The notes below the pieces were generated by a model. It saw nothing but the letters and a program-made list of their open reading frames with translations, was not told where the DNA came from and ran no database searches. A DNA stretch of 64,000 nucleotides from Ruminiclostridium josui JCM 17888 (GTDB taxonomy: Bacteria; Bacillota; Clostridia; Acetivibrionales; DSM-1351), in the NCBI RefSeq assembly GCF_000526495.1, contig NZ_JAGE01000001.1, positions 2,910,001 to 2,974,000 of the forward strand, read 5' to 3'. A program made the position numbers and the translations under genes. Shown one piece after another: positions 1 to 9,742 of the stretch (positions are counted from its first letter, which is position 1; every line of letters begins with the position of its first letter).

Positions 1-13
1 GAAAAAATAATGA

Positions 14-41
14 AAGGTAAAATCAGGGAAATATAGAATCT
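14..41 (+). promoter_or_regulatory. Putative sigma-H-type promoter of the spoIIA operon
   Basis: AAGGTAAA (14-21) and TAGAATCT (34-41) are separated by 12 bases, close to the sigma-H consensus (RAGGAWWW and RMGAATWW, 12-14 apart). In Bacillus the spoIIA operon is transcribed by sigma-H. The position, about 36 bases ahead of the spoIIAA start, fits. Each box has one or two mismatches, so this is a pattern match and not proof. Confidence 0.45.
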
Positions 42-77
42 GTTACTGTGAATATTATTACATAGGAGGAAACAGGT

Positions 78-419
78 TTGGATGTTAAGCTTTCAAAAAA
101 AGGGACAACCCTTGTGGTAAGAATAATGGAGGATATGGACCATCATTCTGCACAGTATCTCAGACAAAAGATAGACAGTGAGATTACCAAAGCAACCATA
201 AAAAATATTATATTTGATTTTACCAATGTAAACTTCATGGACAGTTCTGGCATAGGAGTTGTTGTAGGCAGGTACAAAAATGTTTGCAAGTTAAACGGTA
301 AGGCGGCTATAGTAAATGCAAATCCAAAAATATTACAAATATTTGAGATGTCTGGAGTATTGAAGATTATTCCTGTGTACAACAGTTTGGATACAGCTAT
401 TTCAAGCATGTGCGGTTAA
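78..419 (+). CDS. spoIIAA: Anti-sigma F factor antagonist SpoIIAA
   Basis: Small STAS-domain protein (113 residues) that, when unphosphorylated, frees sigma F from SpoIIAB in the forespore. The STAS core is clear, with the phosphorylatable serine motif D-S-S-G-I-G at residues 55-60. The start is TTG at 78, placed 7 bases after an AGGAGGA ribosome-binding site (64-70); no ATG is better placed. It is the first gene of the spoIIA operon, 37 bases ahead of spoIIAB. A sigma-H-like promoter lies just upstream. Length is normal for the family. Confidence 0.95.
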   Translation: MDVKLSKKGTTLVVRIMEDMDHHSAQYLRQKIDSEITKATIKNIIFDFTNVNFMDSSGIGVVVGRYKNVCKLNGKAAIVNANPKILQIFEMSGVLKIIPVYNSLDTAISSMCG

Positions 420-456
420 TATTGTAACATCATGTTAAAGAGAGTGAGGAAGAAAA

Positions 457-882
457 ATGCAACTGGTTAATGAGATGAAGCTTGAATTTATGAGTAAATC
501 CAATAATGAATCTTTTGGTAGAGTTGTTGCTGCGGCATTTGCATCTCAGCTTGACCCTACGGTAGAGGAATTGGCGGATATAAAAACGGCTGTATCCGAG
601 GCTGTGACAAATGCCATAATACATGGATATGAAGATACATCAGGAACAGTAGAAATGATTTGCAGACTATATGACGAAGGTATTCAGATAATCATATCAG
701 ATAAAGGAAAAGGGATAGAAGACATTGAGCTGGCAAGACAGCCTCTTTACACTTCAAAACCGGACATGGAACGCTCGGGAATGGGCTTTACCGTTATGGA
801 GAGTTTTATGGACAGCGTCGAAATAGTTTCTGAGCCCAATAAGGGCACAACTGTCACAATGTTTAAAAAATTAAAATCCTAA
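457..882 (+). CDS. spoIIAB: Anti-sigma F factor / serine kinase SpoIIAB
   Basis: GHKL-fold serine protein kinase (141 residues) that binds and inhibits sigma F and phosphorylates SpoIIAA. The ATP-binding boxes are visible: N box ([11 protein letters not shown]), G1 (DKGKGIED) and G2 ([11 protein letters not shown]). It sits directly after spoIIAA, with a GAGGAAG ribosome-binding site. Unusually, 187 bases separate it from sigF, whereas these genes are tightly coupled in Bacillus. Length and motifs are normal. Confidence 0.95.
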   Translation: MQLVNEMKLEFMSKSNNESFGRVVAAAFASQLDPTVEELADIKTAVSEAVTNAIIHGYEDTSGTVEMICRLYDEGIQIIISDKGKGIEDIELARQPLYTSKPDMERSGMGFTVMESFMDSVEIVSEPNKGTTVTMFKKLKS

Positions 883-1069
883 AAAATATTTTTGAATTTA
901 AATAATCCCCGAGGCTGACGATTATTACTTTTAAATGTAAATAATTAGAATTTATGTATAAAAATATAAATTACAGCTAATAATTTGATTATATAAGATT
1001 ATTCCCTGAAGTAATAATATACGGCCCTCGACAGGCAAAATATGTGACAGAAAGGTTTAGGCGGAAAAT

Positions 1070-1816
1070 ATGAAGGAAACATCAGATGATGCTGTTTTAA
1101 CGCTTATAATAAAGGCCAAGGCTGGCGACAAACAAGCCCAATCCGTTCTGGTTGAAAAGAATGTAGGCCTTGTATGGAGTATTGTAAAGAGGTTTCAGAA
1201 TAGAGGATATGAAGTTGACGATTTATTTCAAATAGGAAGCATTGGGTTAATCAAAGCAATAAACAAGTTTGATACATCTTATGATGTCAAATTCTCTACA
1301 TATGCTGTTCCTATGATAATAGGTGAGATAAAAAGATTTATCAGAGATGACGGAATAATTAAAGTAAGCAGATCACTAAAGGAGGTTTCCTCAAAAGCGC
1401 GTATAACCAAGGAAATTATGAGCAAGGAACTTGGGAGGGAGCCTACAATTAATGAAATTGCTCAGCGTATGAATATTTCACCTGAAGAACTTGTAATGGC
1501 AATAGAGGCAGGGTGTATTCCTGAATCTCTGTACAGTACTATAGGTGATGGAGATAATTCACCCATACTGCTTATAGACAGAATTGATGCTGCAGATAAT
1601 AACTGTGAAGTTGATCTTATTGATAAAATTGCCATAAGACAAATACTGGATACATTGGACACAAGAGAGAGACAGATAATCATATTAAGATATTTCAAAG
1701 AAAAGACACAGGTTCAGATAGCAAAGCTACTGGGAATTTCTCAGGTACAAGTTTCCAGAATTGAAAAGAAGATACTTAGGGATATTAAATCTAAAATGAT
1801 TGCAAACAATAATTAA
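1070..1816 (+). CDS. sigF: RNA polymerase sporulation sigma factor SigF (SpoIIAC)
   Basis: Sigma-70 family factor of 248 residues directing early forespore transcription. Region 2 is near residues 35-100 (DDLFQIGSIGLIKAINKFD and the YAVPMIIGEIKRFIRDDG segment), region 3 follows, and region 4 ends with the HTH at KTQVQIAKLLGISQVQVSRIEKK. Its place after spoIIAA and spoIIAB identifies it as sigma F and not sigma G, which is very similar. The 187-base leader between spoIIAB and this gene is AT-rich and shows no clear terminator. Confidence 0.94.
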   Translation: MKETSDDAVLTLIIKAKAGDKQAQSVLVEKNVGLVWSIVKRFQNRGYEVDDLFQIGSIGLIKAINKFDTSYDVKFSTYAVPMIIGEIKRFIRDDGIIKVSRSLKEVSSKARITKEIMSKELGREPTINEIAQRMNISPEELVMAIEAGCIPESLYSTIGDGDNSPILLIDRIDAADNNCEVDLIDKIAIRQILDTLDTRERQIIILRYFKEKTQVQIAKLLGISQVQVSRIEKKILRDIKSKMIANNN

Positions 1817-1847
1817 TGTTTTATACATCATACGAGGTGGCATTTAT

Positions 1848-2036
1848 ATGTTTAACAACTATAAAACTGGAAAAATGTCTTTTTATAAAATTAAAGCTAT
1901 TATTACAATTTTAGCCGTACTAATTTTGGGAGCTATAATAATTGTGCTAGTTCTCACAGGTTTCCCTTCTTCAAAAAAAATACACAACAAGGGAGTTTAT
2001 GTATTAAACAATTGTCCTATTGAATTAAGTTTATAA
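1848..2036 (+). CDS. Small single-pass membrane protein, unknown function
   Basis: A 62-residue protein with a basic N-terminus, one hydrophobic segment (about residues 15-35, rich in I, L, V) and a short polar tail with one cysteine. The ATG at 1848 was chosen because a GAGGTGG ribosome-binding site lies 7-13 bases before it; a longer reading frame from 1800 overlaps sigF and has no ribosome-binding site. It lies between sigF and spoVAC and is followed by a strong terminator, so it is probably co-transcribed with sigF. The family is not recognised; a sporulation role is a guess from context. Confidence 0.6.
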   Translation: MFNNYKTGKMSFYKIKAIITILAVLILGAIIIVLVLTGFPSSKKIHNKGVYVLNNCPIELSL

Positions 2037-2066
2037 CAGAATATAAAATTTACCATAATAAATATA

Positions 2067-2115
2067 ATGAAAATGCAAAGTATATTAATATAATAAATTG
2101 CATTTTCATTTTTTT
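2067..2115 (+). terminator. Intrinsic terminator between sigF unit and spoVAC
   Basis: A perfect 12-bp stem (ATGAAAATGCAA at 2067-2078, TTGCATTTTCAT at 2098-2109) is followed at once by seven T (2109-2115). The spoVAC ribosome-binding site starts only about 8 bases further on. The spoVA genes therefore need read-through or a promoter overlapping this hairpin. Confidence 0.75.
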
Positions 2116-2135
2116 ATGTATATGGGAGGACTTTT

Positions 2136-2579
2136 ATGAAAAAGAGTTTTACCAAGGAGCAATACGCCAAATACGTTGAAGAAGTCTCGCCGAAATCTAA
2201 GATTTTTACAAATGTTTTAAAGGCTTTTTTGGTTGGAGGCATTATATGTGATATTGGGCAGTTAGTTATAAATTTGCTGAAAAACAGAGGTTTGGACAAT
2301 GATACTGTATCGGCCATAACAAGTATAATAATGATATTTATAGCGGCACTCTTAACGGGACTTAACGTTTATGACGAAATAGGCAAATTTGCGGGAGCAG
2401 GCTCTATAGTACCTATTACAGGATTTGCAAATTCCGTTGTATCTCCTGCAATGGAATTCAAGTCAGAAGGATATGTCCTTGGAATGGGTGCAAAAATGTT
2501 TATTGTTGCAGGGCCTGTAATTGTATATGGAATTTGCGCATCAATAATTGCAGGTATTATACATTATCTTATTACTTAA
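2136..2579 (+). CDS. spoVAC: Stage V sporulation protein AC
   Basis: Multi-pass membrane protein (147 residues) of the SpoVA channel that moves dipicolinic acid into the forespore and out during germination; in Bacillus SpoVAC behaves as a mechanosensitive channel. Four hydrophobic segments can be seen, and the family motif around FAGAGSIVPITGFANSVVSPAMEFKSEG is intact (residues ~86-112). A GGGAGGA site precedes the ATG. It heads the short clostridial spoVAC-AD-AE operon. The segment GAGSIVPITGFAN is shared in pattern with SpoVAE (GAGATIPLTGFGY). Confidence 0.95.
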   Translation: MKKSFTKEQYAKYVEEVSPKSKIFTNVLKAFLVGGIICDIGQLVINLLKNRGLDNDTVSAITSIIMIFIAALLTGLNVYDEIGKFAGAGSIVPITGFANSVVSPAMEFKSEGYVLGMGAKMFIVAGPVIVYGICASIIAGIIHYLIT

Positions 2580-2630
2580 TAGCCTAAAAAAAGAGATAGC
2601 TATTGCTAAAGGAGGCTAATAAAATAAACA

Positions 2631-3650
2631 ATGGCAGAAAAACATATTGGAAAACAGACTGTATTCTTAAAAAATCCACCTTCCATTAAAGCAACAGCTT
2701 CATTTGTGGGACCAAAGGAAGGTATGGGTCCTTTAAAAAATGACTTTGATTATATTATCCCCGATGAATTATGGGGAGAGGACAGCTGGGAAAAAGCAGA
2801 AAGTAAGCTTGTAAGAGAGACATTTGCAAAAGTTCTTCAAAAGGCAAAACTCACCAATGATCAAATTGATTATGTTCTGGCAGGGGATCTTCTAAACCAG
2901 TGTATAGCAGCAAACTATGGATTAAGAGAGACGAAGGTTCCATTTTTTGGATTGTACGGAGCATGCTCAACCATGGCTGAATCAATGAGCCTTGGAAGTC
3001 TTTTGGTTGAGGGAGGATTTGCGGAAAACATAGTATGTATGACTTCCAGCCACTTTTGTTCAGCAGAAAAACAGTTTAGGTTTCCTCTTGAATTGGGAAG
3101 TCAGAGAACTCCTACTGCACAGTGGACTGTAACAGGTTCAGGTGCGGCAGTGCTTTCTTCTGGTGGTACAGGCCCGTTCATAAAGCATATTACAACAGGG
3201 AAAATCGTTGATTTGGGAATAAAGGATGCGAATAATATGGGGGCTGCCATGGCTCCGGCAGCGGCGGATACAATATTTGCACATTTTGATGATACCGGGC
3301 TGCAGCCAGAATATTATGATTTGATTGTTACAGGCGACCTGGGCAGAGTTGGAAAGCAAATCTGTCAGGAAATGTTAAAGTCAAATGGTTTGGATATAGA
3401 ATCCAGGTTCAATGACTGCGGTGTAATGATATTTGATGCAGAAACCCAGGATACTCATTCAGGAGGAAGCGGATGTGCATGTTCTGCAACGGTGTTTGCT
3501 GGACATATATACAAGCAGCTAATGCAGGGGAACTTAAATAGAGTACTATTCGTTGCTACTGGGGCATTAATGAGTCCTATAAGTTCCCAACAGAAGGAAT
3601 CTATACCAGGTATAGCACATGCTGTGGCAATTCACAGAACATTAGACTGA
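2631..3650 (+). CDS. spoVAD: Stage V sporulation protein AD
   Basis: Soluble thiolase-fold protein (339 residues) that binds dipicolinic acid as part of the SpoVA complex. The sequence starts MAEKHIGKQTVFLKNPPSI and contains the typical FFGLYGACSTMAE segment near residue 105, and the length is normal. The ribosome-binding site AAGGAGG ends about 15 bases before the ATG, longer spacing than usual, but intervening stop codons rule out an earlier start. It lies between spoVAC and spoVAE. Confidence 0.95.
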   Translation: MAEKHIGKQTVFLKNPPSIKATASFVGPKEGMGPLKNDFDYIIPDELWGEDSWEKAESKLVRETFAKVLQKAKLTNDQIDYVLAGDLLNQCIAANYGLRETKVPFFGLYGACSTMAESMSLGSLLVEGGFAENIVCMTSSHFCSAEKQFRFPLELGSQRTPTAQWTVTGSGAAVLSSGGTGPFIKHITTGKIVDLGIKDANNMGAAMAPAAADTIFAHFDDTGLQPEYYDLIVTGDLGRVGKQICQEMLKSNGLDIESRFNDCGVMIFDAETQDTHSGGSGCACSATVFAGHIYKQLMQGNLNRVLFVATGALMSPISSQQKESIPGIAHAVAIHRTLD

Positions 3651-3675
3651 CAAGTTAAGATAATGAGGTGAAATA

Positions 3676-4032
3676 ATGACTTATTTGAGTGCGTTTATAG
3701 TGGGTGGAATAATTTGTGCTATTGGACAAATATTAATAGATAAAACAAAATTAACATCTGCAAGGATATTGGTAGTTTATGTAGTAGCTGGAGTGGTATT
3801 GGCATCCTTGGGTATATATCAGAAAATAGTTGATATAGGAGGCGCAGGGGCTACTATTCCCCTTACCGGATTTGGGTATAATTTGGCAAAAGGTGTGTTT
3901 AGGGGTGTGGATGAAACAGGATTGCTAGGAGCATTTACGGGAGGGTTTAAGGCAGGAGCTGCAGGACTTGCTGCTGCTGTATTTTTTGGGTTTATGATGG
4001 CTGCAGTATTTAAACCGAAAGCCAAAAGATAA
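3676..4032 (+). CDS. spoVAE: Stage V sporulation protein AE
   Basis: Small membrane protein (118 residues) with three or four hydrophobic helices and the family motif GGAGATIPLTGFGYNLAKG around residues 55-75. It completes the SpoVA set for dipicolinic acid movement. GAGGTG lies 5-10 bases before the ATG. It starts 25 bases after spoVAD and is followed by a strong terminator, which closes the operon. Confidence 0.94.
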   Translation: MTYLSAFIVGGIICAIGQILIDKTKLTSARILVVYVVAGVVLASLGIYQKIVDIGGAGATIPLTGFGYNLAKGVFRGVDETGLLGAFTGGFKAGAAGLAAAVFFGFMMAAVFKPKAKR

Positions 4033-4043
4033 ACATAACAGAG

Positions 4044-4085
4044 GAATATTTAATTAGTTTTTGATGAATTAAATATTCTTCTTTT
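4044..4085 (+). terminator. Terminator of the spoVA operon
   Basis: Perfect 12-bp inverted repeat GAATATTTAATT (4044-4055) and AATTAAATATTC (4067-4078), followed by a T-rich stretch. It begins 12 bases after the spoVAE stop. Confidence 0.75.
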
Positions 4086-4208
4086 ACTTTTAAAAAAATG
4101 TATGGAATTTTACTTTGAAATTGTTTATAATTGAAGAAGATTTTTTATGCTCATCAACGAAATTAAAAATGTTAGAAGAACAATACATAAAAACAAGGTG
4201 GATGAATT

Positions 4209-4673
4209 ATGAACATAGAGTATATAAACCCATTTATTGAAGCAAGCCAGACAGTTCTTAAACAAGTTGTGAACGTTGATGCTAGGTTGGGAAAAGTGTT
4301 TTTGAAAACTTCTCCTTATCAAGGAGAAGCAATACTTATAATTGTAGGAATTACAGGTAAAATTCGTGGACAAGCTATTTTTACGATGTCAAAGAATGTA
4401 GCGTTTAAGATAGCTTCAGCTATGATGATGGGCATGCCTGTTGACGAATTAAATGAGATATCAAAAAGTGCTTTGTCCGAGCTTACAAATATGATTTTGG
4501 GGAATACAGCCACTTTACTTTATAATAAAGGAATTGGTATAGAAATTACCCCGCCTTCATTGCTACTTGGTGAGAATTTGCAGATTTCACAGTCTAAAAT
4601 GAAGACAATATGTATACCCTTATATTTGTCGGATACCGAGATTCTTGAAATTGATATATCTGTTCAGGATTGA
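4209..4673 (+). CDS. cheX: Chemotaxis protein CheX (CheY-P phosphatase)
   Basis: CheX/CheC-type phosphatase (154 residues) that removes phosphate from CheY in the chemotaxis pathway. The single catalytic helix is visible as S-A-L-S-E-L-T-N-M-I-L-G-N, with the family residues E91 and N94 (E-x2-N). One such motif, and not two, points to CheX over CheC. AAGGTGG lies just before the ATG. It is a lone gene between terminators, as is common for cheX in clostridia. A chemoreceptor is encoded at 56907 but not nearby. Confidence 0.85.
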   Translation: MNIEYINPFIEASQTVLKQVVNVDARLGKVFLKTSPYQGEAILIIVGITGKIRGQAIFTMSKNVAFKIASAMMMGMPVDELNEISKSALSELTNMILGNTATLLYNKGIGIEITPPSLLLGENLQISQSKMKTICIPLYLSDTEILEIDISVQD

Positions 4674-4704
4674 GAAATTATAAGTAAAATGATAAAATAA
4701 GATA

Positions 4705-4757
4705 ACATACAATAAAAAGATGGTTCAGTAATGCCATCTTTTTATTGTATGTTTGTT
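4705..4757 (+). terminator. Terminator after cheX
   Basis: A perfect 19-bp stem: ACATACAATAAAAAGATGG at 4705-4723 pairs with 4734-4752, with a 10-base loop and a T-rich tail. It is long and symmetrical, so it could work in both directions. Confidence 0.8.
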
Positions 4758-4799
4758 TTAGTAGATTTTCTTAAGTTACTGAAAGGAATGTGATTAGAT

Positions 4800-5294
4800 A
4801 TGGCACTTAATATAGTACTGGTGGAGCCCGAAATTCCGCAGAATACAGGGAATATAGTGAGAACCTGTGCGGCAACGGGGACTGTGCTGCATCTTGTGGG
4901 GCCTCTTGGCTTTTCAATAGAAGATAAATATCTTAAAAGAGCTGGACTAGACTACTGGGACGAGGCAGATGTAAGGTATTACAACAGCCTTGATGAATTT
5001 TTGAAAAAGTTTCCAGGAAAAACTTTCTATTATTCAACTACTAAAGCAGTAAACAATTATTGTGATGTACAGTTTGAAGATGACTGCTTTATTTTATTCG
5101 GAAAAGAAACAGCAGGTCTTCCAGAGGAATTGCTAAAGGATAATAAGGAATATTGCATTAGAATACCTATGAAAAATGGCATTAGGTCCCTTAATCTTTC
5201 AAATTCCGTAGCAATTGTTTTATACGAGGCTCTTAGACAGCAGAATTTCAAAGAAATGAAACTTGAGGGACATATGGTAAAATACCAGTGGTAA
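4800..5294 (+). CDS. trmL: tRNA (cytidine/uridine-2'-O-)-methyltransferase TrmL
   Basis: SPOUT-class methyltransferase (164 residues) that 2'-O-methylates the wobble base of certain leucine tRNAs. The N-terminal LVEPEIPQNTGNIVRTCAATG and the C-terminal knot motifs (FGKETAGLPEELL near residue 100 and RIPMKNGIRSLNLSNSVAIVLYEA near 120-145) are typical, and the length is normal. AAAGGA precedes the ATG. It is followed 80 bases later by a peptidase gene on the same strand. Confidence 0.9.
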   Translation: MALNIVLVEPEIPQNTGNIVRTCAATGTVLHLVGPLGFSIEDKYLKRAGLDYWDEADVRYYNSLDEFLKKFPGKTFYYSTTKAVNNYCDVQFEDDCFILFGKETAGLPEELLKDNKEYCIRIPMKNGIRSLNLSNSVAIVLYEALRQQNFKEMKLEGHMVKYQW

Positions 5295-5375
5295 AAAATA
5301 TAATGGTGTTAAAATATAAAATATGGGTATATTAAAAAAGTATAATAAAAAAGTGCAATCTGGGAGAGGGTTAAA

Positions 5376-6488
5376 ATGGTTAATAGAACCAGACTTGTTG
5401 ATGAATTTTTAGAACTGGTAAAAATAGATAGCTTATCAGGAAAAGAAAGACAAATGTGTGATCTACTGAAGCGAAAGCTTGAAAATATGGGGTATATGCC
5501 TATAGAGGATAACGCAGGAGAGAAAATCGGAGGAAACAGCGGAAATATAATATGCACAGTTAAAGGAACCAAGAATGTTCCTGCTATTTTACTTGCAGCA
5601 CATATGGACACTGTGGTTCCTGGTGTTGGGAAAAAAGCTATTGTGGACGGTGATATAATAAAAACTGATGGAACGACAATTCTTGGAGGAGATGACGCTT
5701 CCGGGATAGCAATTATACTGGAAACAATTAGGATTCTCAAAGAGGAAAACATTCCTCACGGTGATATACAGGTAGTATTCACAGTAGCTGAAGAAATCGG
5801 ATTACTTGGGGCAAAAAACTTAGATTATAGCAAGATTCACGCAAAATACGGATTTATTCTTGACAGTGACGGAAGAATAGGCTGTGCCGCAGTAAAAGCT
5901 CCTTCACATAACAAAATAAATGTGGTGATTAAAGGTAAAGCTGCTCATGCCGGTATGGAGCCTGAAAACGGGATAAGTGCATTTGCAATTATGACTTATG
6001 CTATGGCAAACATGAAGCTTGGAAGAATCGATGAGGAAACAACGGCAAACATTGGTATAATTCACGGAGGAACGGCTACAAACATTGTATGTGATAGAGT
6101 TGAAATTGAAGGTGAAGCCAGAAGCAGACAACAGGATAAGCTTGAAAAGCAAACTGCCCATATGAGAGACTGTTTTATAGAAGCAGCAGAAAAATTCGGC
6201 GGGCAGGTTGAATTCAACTATGAATTGGAATATCCGGCTTTCGATATACCAACAGATTCCAGAATTGTAAGTATAATGAAGTCGGCGGCAGCGGACTGCG
6301 GTATTGAATTTGAGGCAGTGGTTACTGGAGGCGGAAGCGATACAAACATTATAAACTCAAAAGGAATTGAAGCAGTTGATTTAAGTGTTGGTATGACCAA
6401 GGTACACAGTGTTGAAGAGCAGATATCAATTAAAGATATGGTGGACGCCGTTACTTATCTTACCGCAATAATACAAAATGTTAAATAA
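5376..6488 (+). CDS. PepT-like M20 metallopeptidase (tripeptidase-like)
   Basis: Zinc-dependent peptidase of the M20 clan (370 residues), probably a cytoplasmic aminopeptidase acting on short peptides. Metal-ligand motifs are visible: AAHMDTVVPG (about residue 71), GGDDASG (about 111), the catalytic glutamates in VAEEIGLLGAKN (about 140), LDSDG, and a late H in KVHSVEEQI. The dimerisation domain is inserted at residues ~185-285. This length and motif set match the PepT-like family annotated in Firmicutes. GGGAGAGG precedes the ATG. It is followed after 31 bases by a DUF2156 gene, probably one operon. Confidence 0.85.
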   Translation: MVNRTRLVDEFLELVKIDSLSGKERQMCDLLKRKLENMGYMPIEDNAGEKIGGNSGNIICTVKGTKNVPAILLAAHMDTVVPGVGKKAIVDGDIIKTDGTTILGGDDASGIAIILETIRILKEENIPHGDIQVVFTVAEEIGLLGAKNLDYSKIHAKYGFILDSDGRIGCAAVKAPSHNKINVVIKGKAAHAGMEPENGISAFAIMTYAMANMKLGRIDEETTANIGIIHGGTATNIVCDRVEIEGEARSRQQDKLEKQTAHMRDCFIEAAEKFGGQVEFNYELEYPAFDIPTDSRIVSIMKSAAADCGIEFEAVVTGGGSDTNIINSKGIEAVDLSVGMTKVHSVEEQISIKDMVDAVTYLTAIIQNVK

Positions 6489-6519
6489 CTGACAAGAGGC
6501 AGCTAACAGGGGGATATAT

Positions 6520-7428
6520 ATGTTGCAAACTATTTTAATAGATAAAGATATATCTATTAACGACAAAGAGTGTTTCGATAAATATTTTGAAACAGCTGAT
6601 GTCCTTGCATCTGAAATGACTTTTACAAACTTTTTCATGTGGAAGGATTACTATAAAATAAGATTCAGAATAATAAATGATTTTTTATGCATAATGTCAG
6701 TAAGGGATAATTTAACTCCTTTTTGCTTCTTCCCAGTAGGAGACTATAAAAAAGGAGAAGAATTAAAAAAGACTATATATACAATAAAGGAGTATTTTGA
6801 TTCAGAAGGATGGAAATTAATTTTTTCAAGAGTCACTAAACAACAAATGGGAATTCTTGATGAACTTGGAATAGAGTATAACGCTACAGAAGATAGAGAC
6901 AATGCCGATTATGTATATACTGTGAAAAGTTTGTCAACATTAGCCGGAAAGAAGCTTGACGGCAAGAGAAACCATATTAACAAGTTCAAGAAACTCTACA
7001 GTTATGAGTATGAGAAAATATCACCATTAAATATAAAAGACTGTAAGAACATTGTAGAAAAATGGTACAGCCAGAGAGGTCAAGATAATGAAAGCCTTAC
7101 TCATGAAAGAACAGCAAACTATCAGCTCCTTGACAACTATGGATTACTTGGGCTAAAAGGTGCATTAATCAGGGTTAATGGCGAAGCAGAGGCTTTTACG
7201 GTTGGGGAACAGCTTAATAAAAATACAGCAGTTATTCACGTCGAAAAGGCAAACCCTGGAATTCACGGTATTTATACAGTAATAAATCAGCAGTTTATAA
7301 ACAATGAATGGCTCCATATGGAATATGTAAACAGAGAACAAGATCTGGGAATTCCAGGATTAAGAAAGGCAAAATTATCCTATAATCCTGATCATTTAAT
7401 AGAAAAATATACAATAGAAGTTTCCTAA
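6520..7428 (+). CDS. DUF2156 (GNAT-like, LPG-synthase C-terminal type) protein
   Basis: A 302-residue soluble protein matching the DUF2156 family, related to the C-terminal aminoacyl-transfer domain of phosphatidylglycerol lysyltransferase (MprF). Recognisable segments are EMTFTNFFMWKDYYKIRF near the N-terminus, KKLDGKRNHINKFKK in the middle and VNREQDLGIPGLRKAKLSYNP near the end. No membrane segments are present, so it is not a full MprF. The substrate is unknown. It lies 31 bases after the peptidase and ahead of the gap promoter. Confidence 0.75.
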   Translation: MLQTILIDKDISINDKECFDKYFETADVLASEMTFTNFFMWKDYYKIRFRIINDFLCIMSVRDNLTPFCFFPVGDYKKGEELKKTIYTIKEYFDSEGWKLIFSRVTKQQMGILDELGIEYNATEDRDNADYVYTVKSLSTLAGKKLDGKRNHINKFKKLYSYEYEKISPLNIKDCKNIVEKWYSQRGQDNESLTHERTANYQLLDNYGLLGLKGALIRVNGEAEAFTVGEQLNKNTAVIHVEKANPGIHGIYTVINQQFINNEWLHMEYVNREQDLGIPGLRKAKLSYNPDHLIEKYTIEVS

Positions 7429-7456
7429 ATAAATATTAAATTAAGCGTATATACTA

Positions 7457-7485
7457 TTGAAAATGTTTTTGAAATATTATAGAAT
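7457..7485 (+). promoter_or_regulatory. Sigma-A promoter of gap
   Basis: TTGAAA (7457-7462), a 17-base spacer and TAGAAT (7480-7485), about 92 bases before the gap start. This is close to consensus. The pgk-tpi and AraC-type genes have the same TTGAAA box with the same 17-base spacing. Confidence 0.7.
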
Positions 7486-7564
7486 TATTTTGGTTTAGGA
7501 AAATGAAACCATTTATTTTGTCGATAAGCATTAATTTGCTTGACTAATTAATAAAAAAACTTAG

Positions 7565-8587
<1,023 letters not shown>

Positions 8588-8600
8588 TTAAAGTTTTTAT

Positions 8601-8651
8601 ACAGCACTTTATTTAGATGTGATAAATCCATCTAAGTACAGTGCTGTTTTA
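8601..8651 (+). terminator. Terminator of gap
   Basis: ACAGCAC (8601-8607) pairs with GTGCTGT (8641-8647), and the stem continues imperfectly through TTAGATG and CATCTAA, followed by a T run. It starts 13 bases after the gap stop. Confidence 0.75.
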
Positions 8652-8823
8652 TTATGCTACTTTCTACAATTTCCGAGGAGTTTATCTTTAATTGTCAATG
8701 CCGAAAATTATCACAACGTACAATTAATAGCTACACAAAAATAATACTGGTTTTGTTAGAAATTAATTAATCCACCGTGAAAGATATATTAGATGATCCT
8801 ATTAGCCACACATAAATATTATA

Positions 8824-8858
8824 TTTACAAATATTACATAATATGTTATATTTGTAAA
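8824..8858 (+). promoter_or_regulatory. Leader hairpin before a secreted protein gene
   Basis: TTTACAAATAT (8824-8834) pairs perfectly with ATATTTGTAAA (8848-8858) around a 13-base AT-rich loop. The hairpin ends 24 bases before the start codon at 8883 and is followed by several A, not T, so it is more likely a leader structure or an operator than a terminator. The rest of 8652-8882 shows no gene. Confidence 0.4.
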
Positions 8859-8882
8859 AAATATTATAAAAGTGGTTATTGT

Positions 8883-9734
8883 ATGAGAATGTCTAAAAAG
8901 TTTTTAGCTGGAGTATTGAGTTTAAGTATGATATTATCTTTAACTCAAGTATCATTGGCAAAAGAAGAAGCTACAAAGAATGAATTATCAAGGGATAAAA
9001 AAATTGAGATTTTGCAAAAAGAAGGAATGCCGCTAAGTGTTTTGGAAAAATCATCAGATGCTTATATTGATGAACTATTAAAAGATAAGGGTGAATTTGT
9101 AAGTGTTCGTGAGGTTAGTTTTCATATAGATGAAAACGGAAAGTTTCAAAAAGTATCTGATCGTGATCTATTAAAAGAAGAAAAGTCTAAAGACCAGAAA
9201 AAGGATGAGGGAGATACTGTAACTGTTTCCACTTTAGACCCGAGTAGTGAATTTGGACAAATCTGTACTGCTCAGAGAATATATGAAAAGACAGGTGATA
9301 ATTTTAAATTTACTAATCATGGAGTATGGAATGAAATACCATATTGGAAATTTGTTGATGTTGCAGCATTAGCTTGGTCAGATAATTTTACTCTTTATTA
9401 TGATTCTTGTACTTATAATAATTATGTAAATGGAAGTTGGGTTAGTATAAATTGTCCGCGTAACAATGTTAATGTTGAAGCGGGTGTCTCCCATGATGTT
9501 GATATACCAGCGGGTTGTGATTTTACAGGAGGGGATTATATAGAAGTTGCTAAAGTTAATCTCTATCCTGGAAGCACTGGTAGTGCAAATGTTGTGGCTC
9601 AGTATTGTCATACTGGGGTAGGTATAGGTGGTGTAACAGCAGGATTTTCATCAGCACCAGAAATATCTTTTACCTGCGATGTACAGACTGTTTATGAAAA
9701 ATCTGTTCCAACATATCAATATTTTGAATATTAA
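8883..9734 (+). CDS. Secreted protein of unknown function, cysteine-containing
   Basis: A 283-residue exported protein. The ATG at 8883 gives MRMSKKFLAGVLSLSMILSL, a normal signal peptide likely cut after SLA; the reading frame extends upstream but would bury this signal. An acidic and lysine-rich region (residues ~30-110) is followed by a C-terminal domain of about 150 residues with several cysteines (QICTAQ, DSCTY, INCPRN, AGCDF, QYCHTG, FTCDV), suggesting an extracellular disulfide-stabilised beta fold. The ribosome-binding site is weak. The family is not recognised. A small membrane protein follows 8 bases after its stop. Confidence 0.65.
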   Translation: MRMSKKFLAGVLSLSMILSLTQVSLAKEEATKNELSRDKKIEILQKEGMPLSVLEKSSDAYIDELLKDKGEFVSVREVSFHIDENGKFQKVSDRDLLKEEKSKDQKKDEGDTVTVSTLDPSSEFGQICTAQRIYEKTGDNFKFTNHGVWNEIPYWKFVDVAALAWSDNFTLYYDSCTYNNYVNGSWVSINCPRNNVNVEAGVSHDVDIPAGCDFTGGDYIEVAKVNLYPGSTGSANVVAQYCHTGVGIGGVTAGFSSAPEISFTCDVQTVYEKSVPTYQYFEY

Positions 9735-9742
9735 AGGGGTAT

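Noticed and set aside
3819-4025. Minus-strand frames opposite spoVAE, gap, rnr and other genes
   Set aside because: Shadows of strongly supported plus-strand genes, with no ribosome-binding sites or family matches.
8793-8882. N-terminal extension of the first secreted protein
   Set aside because: It would bury the signal peptide and runs through the leader hairpin.
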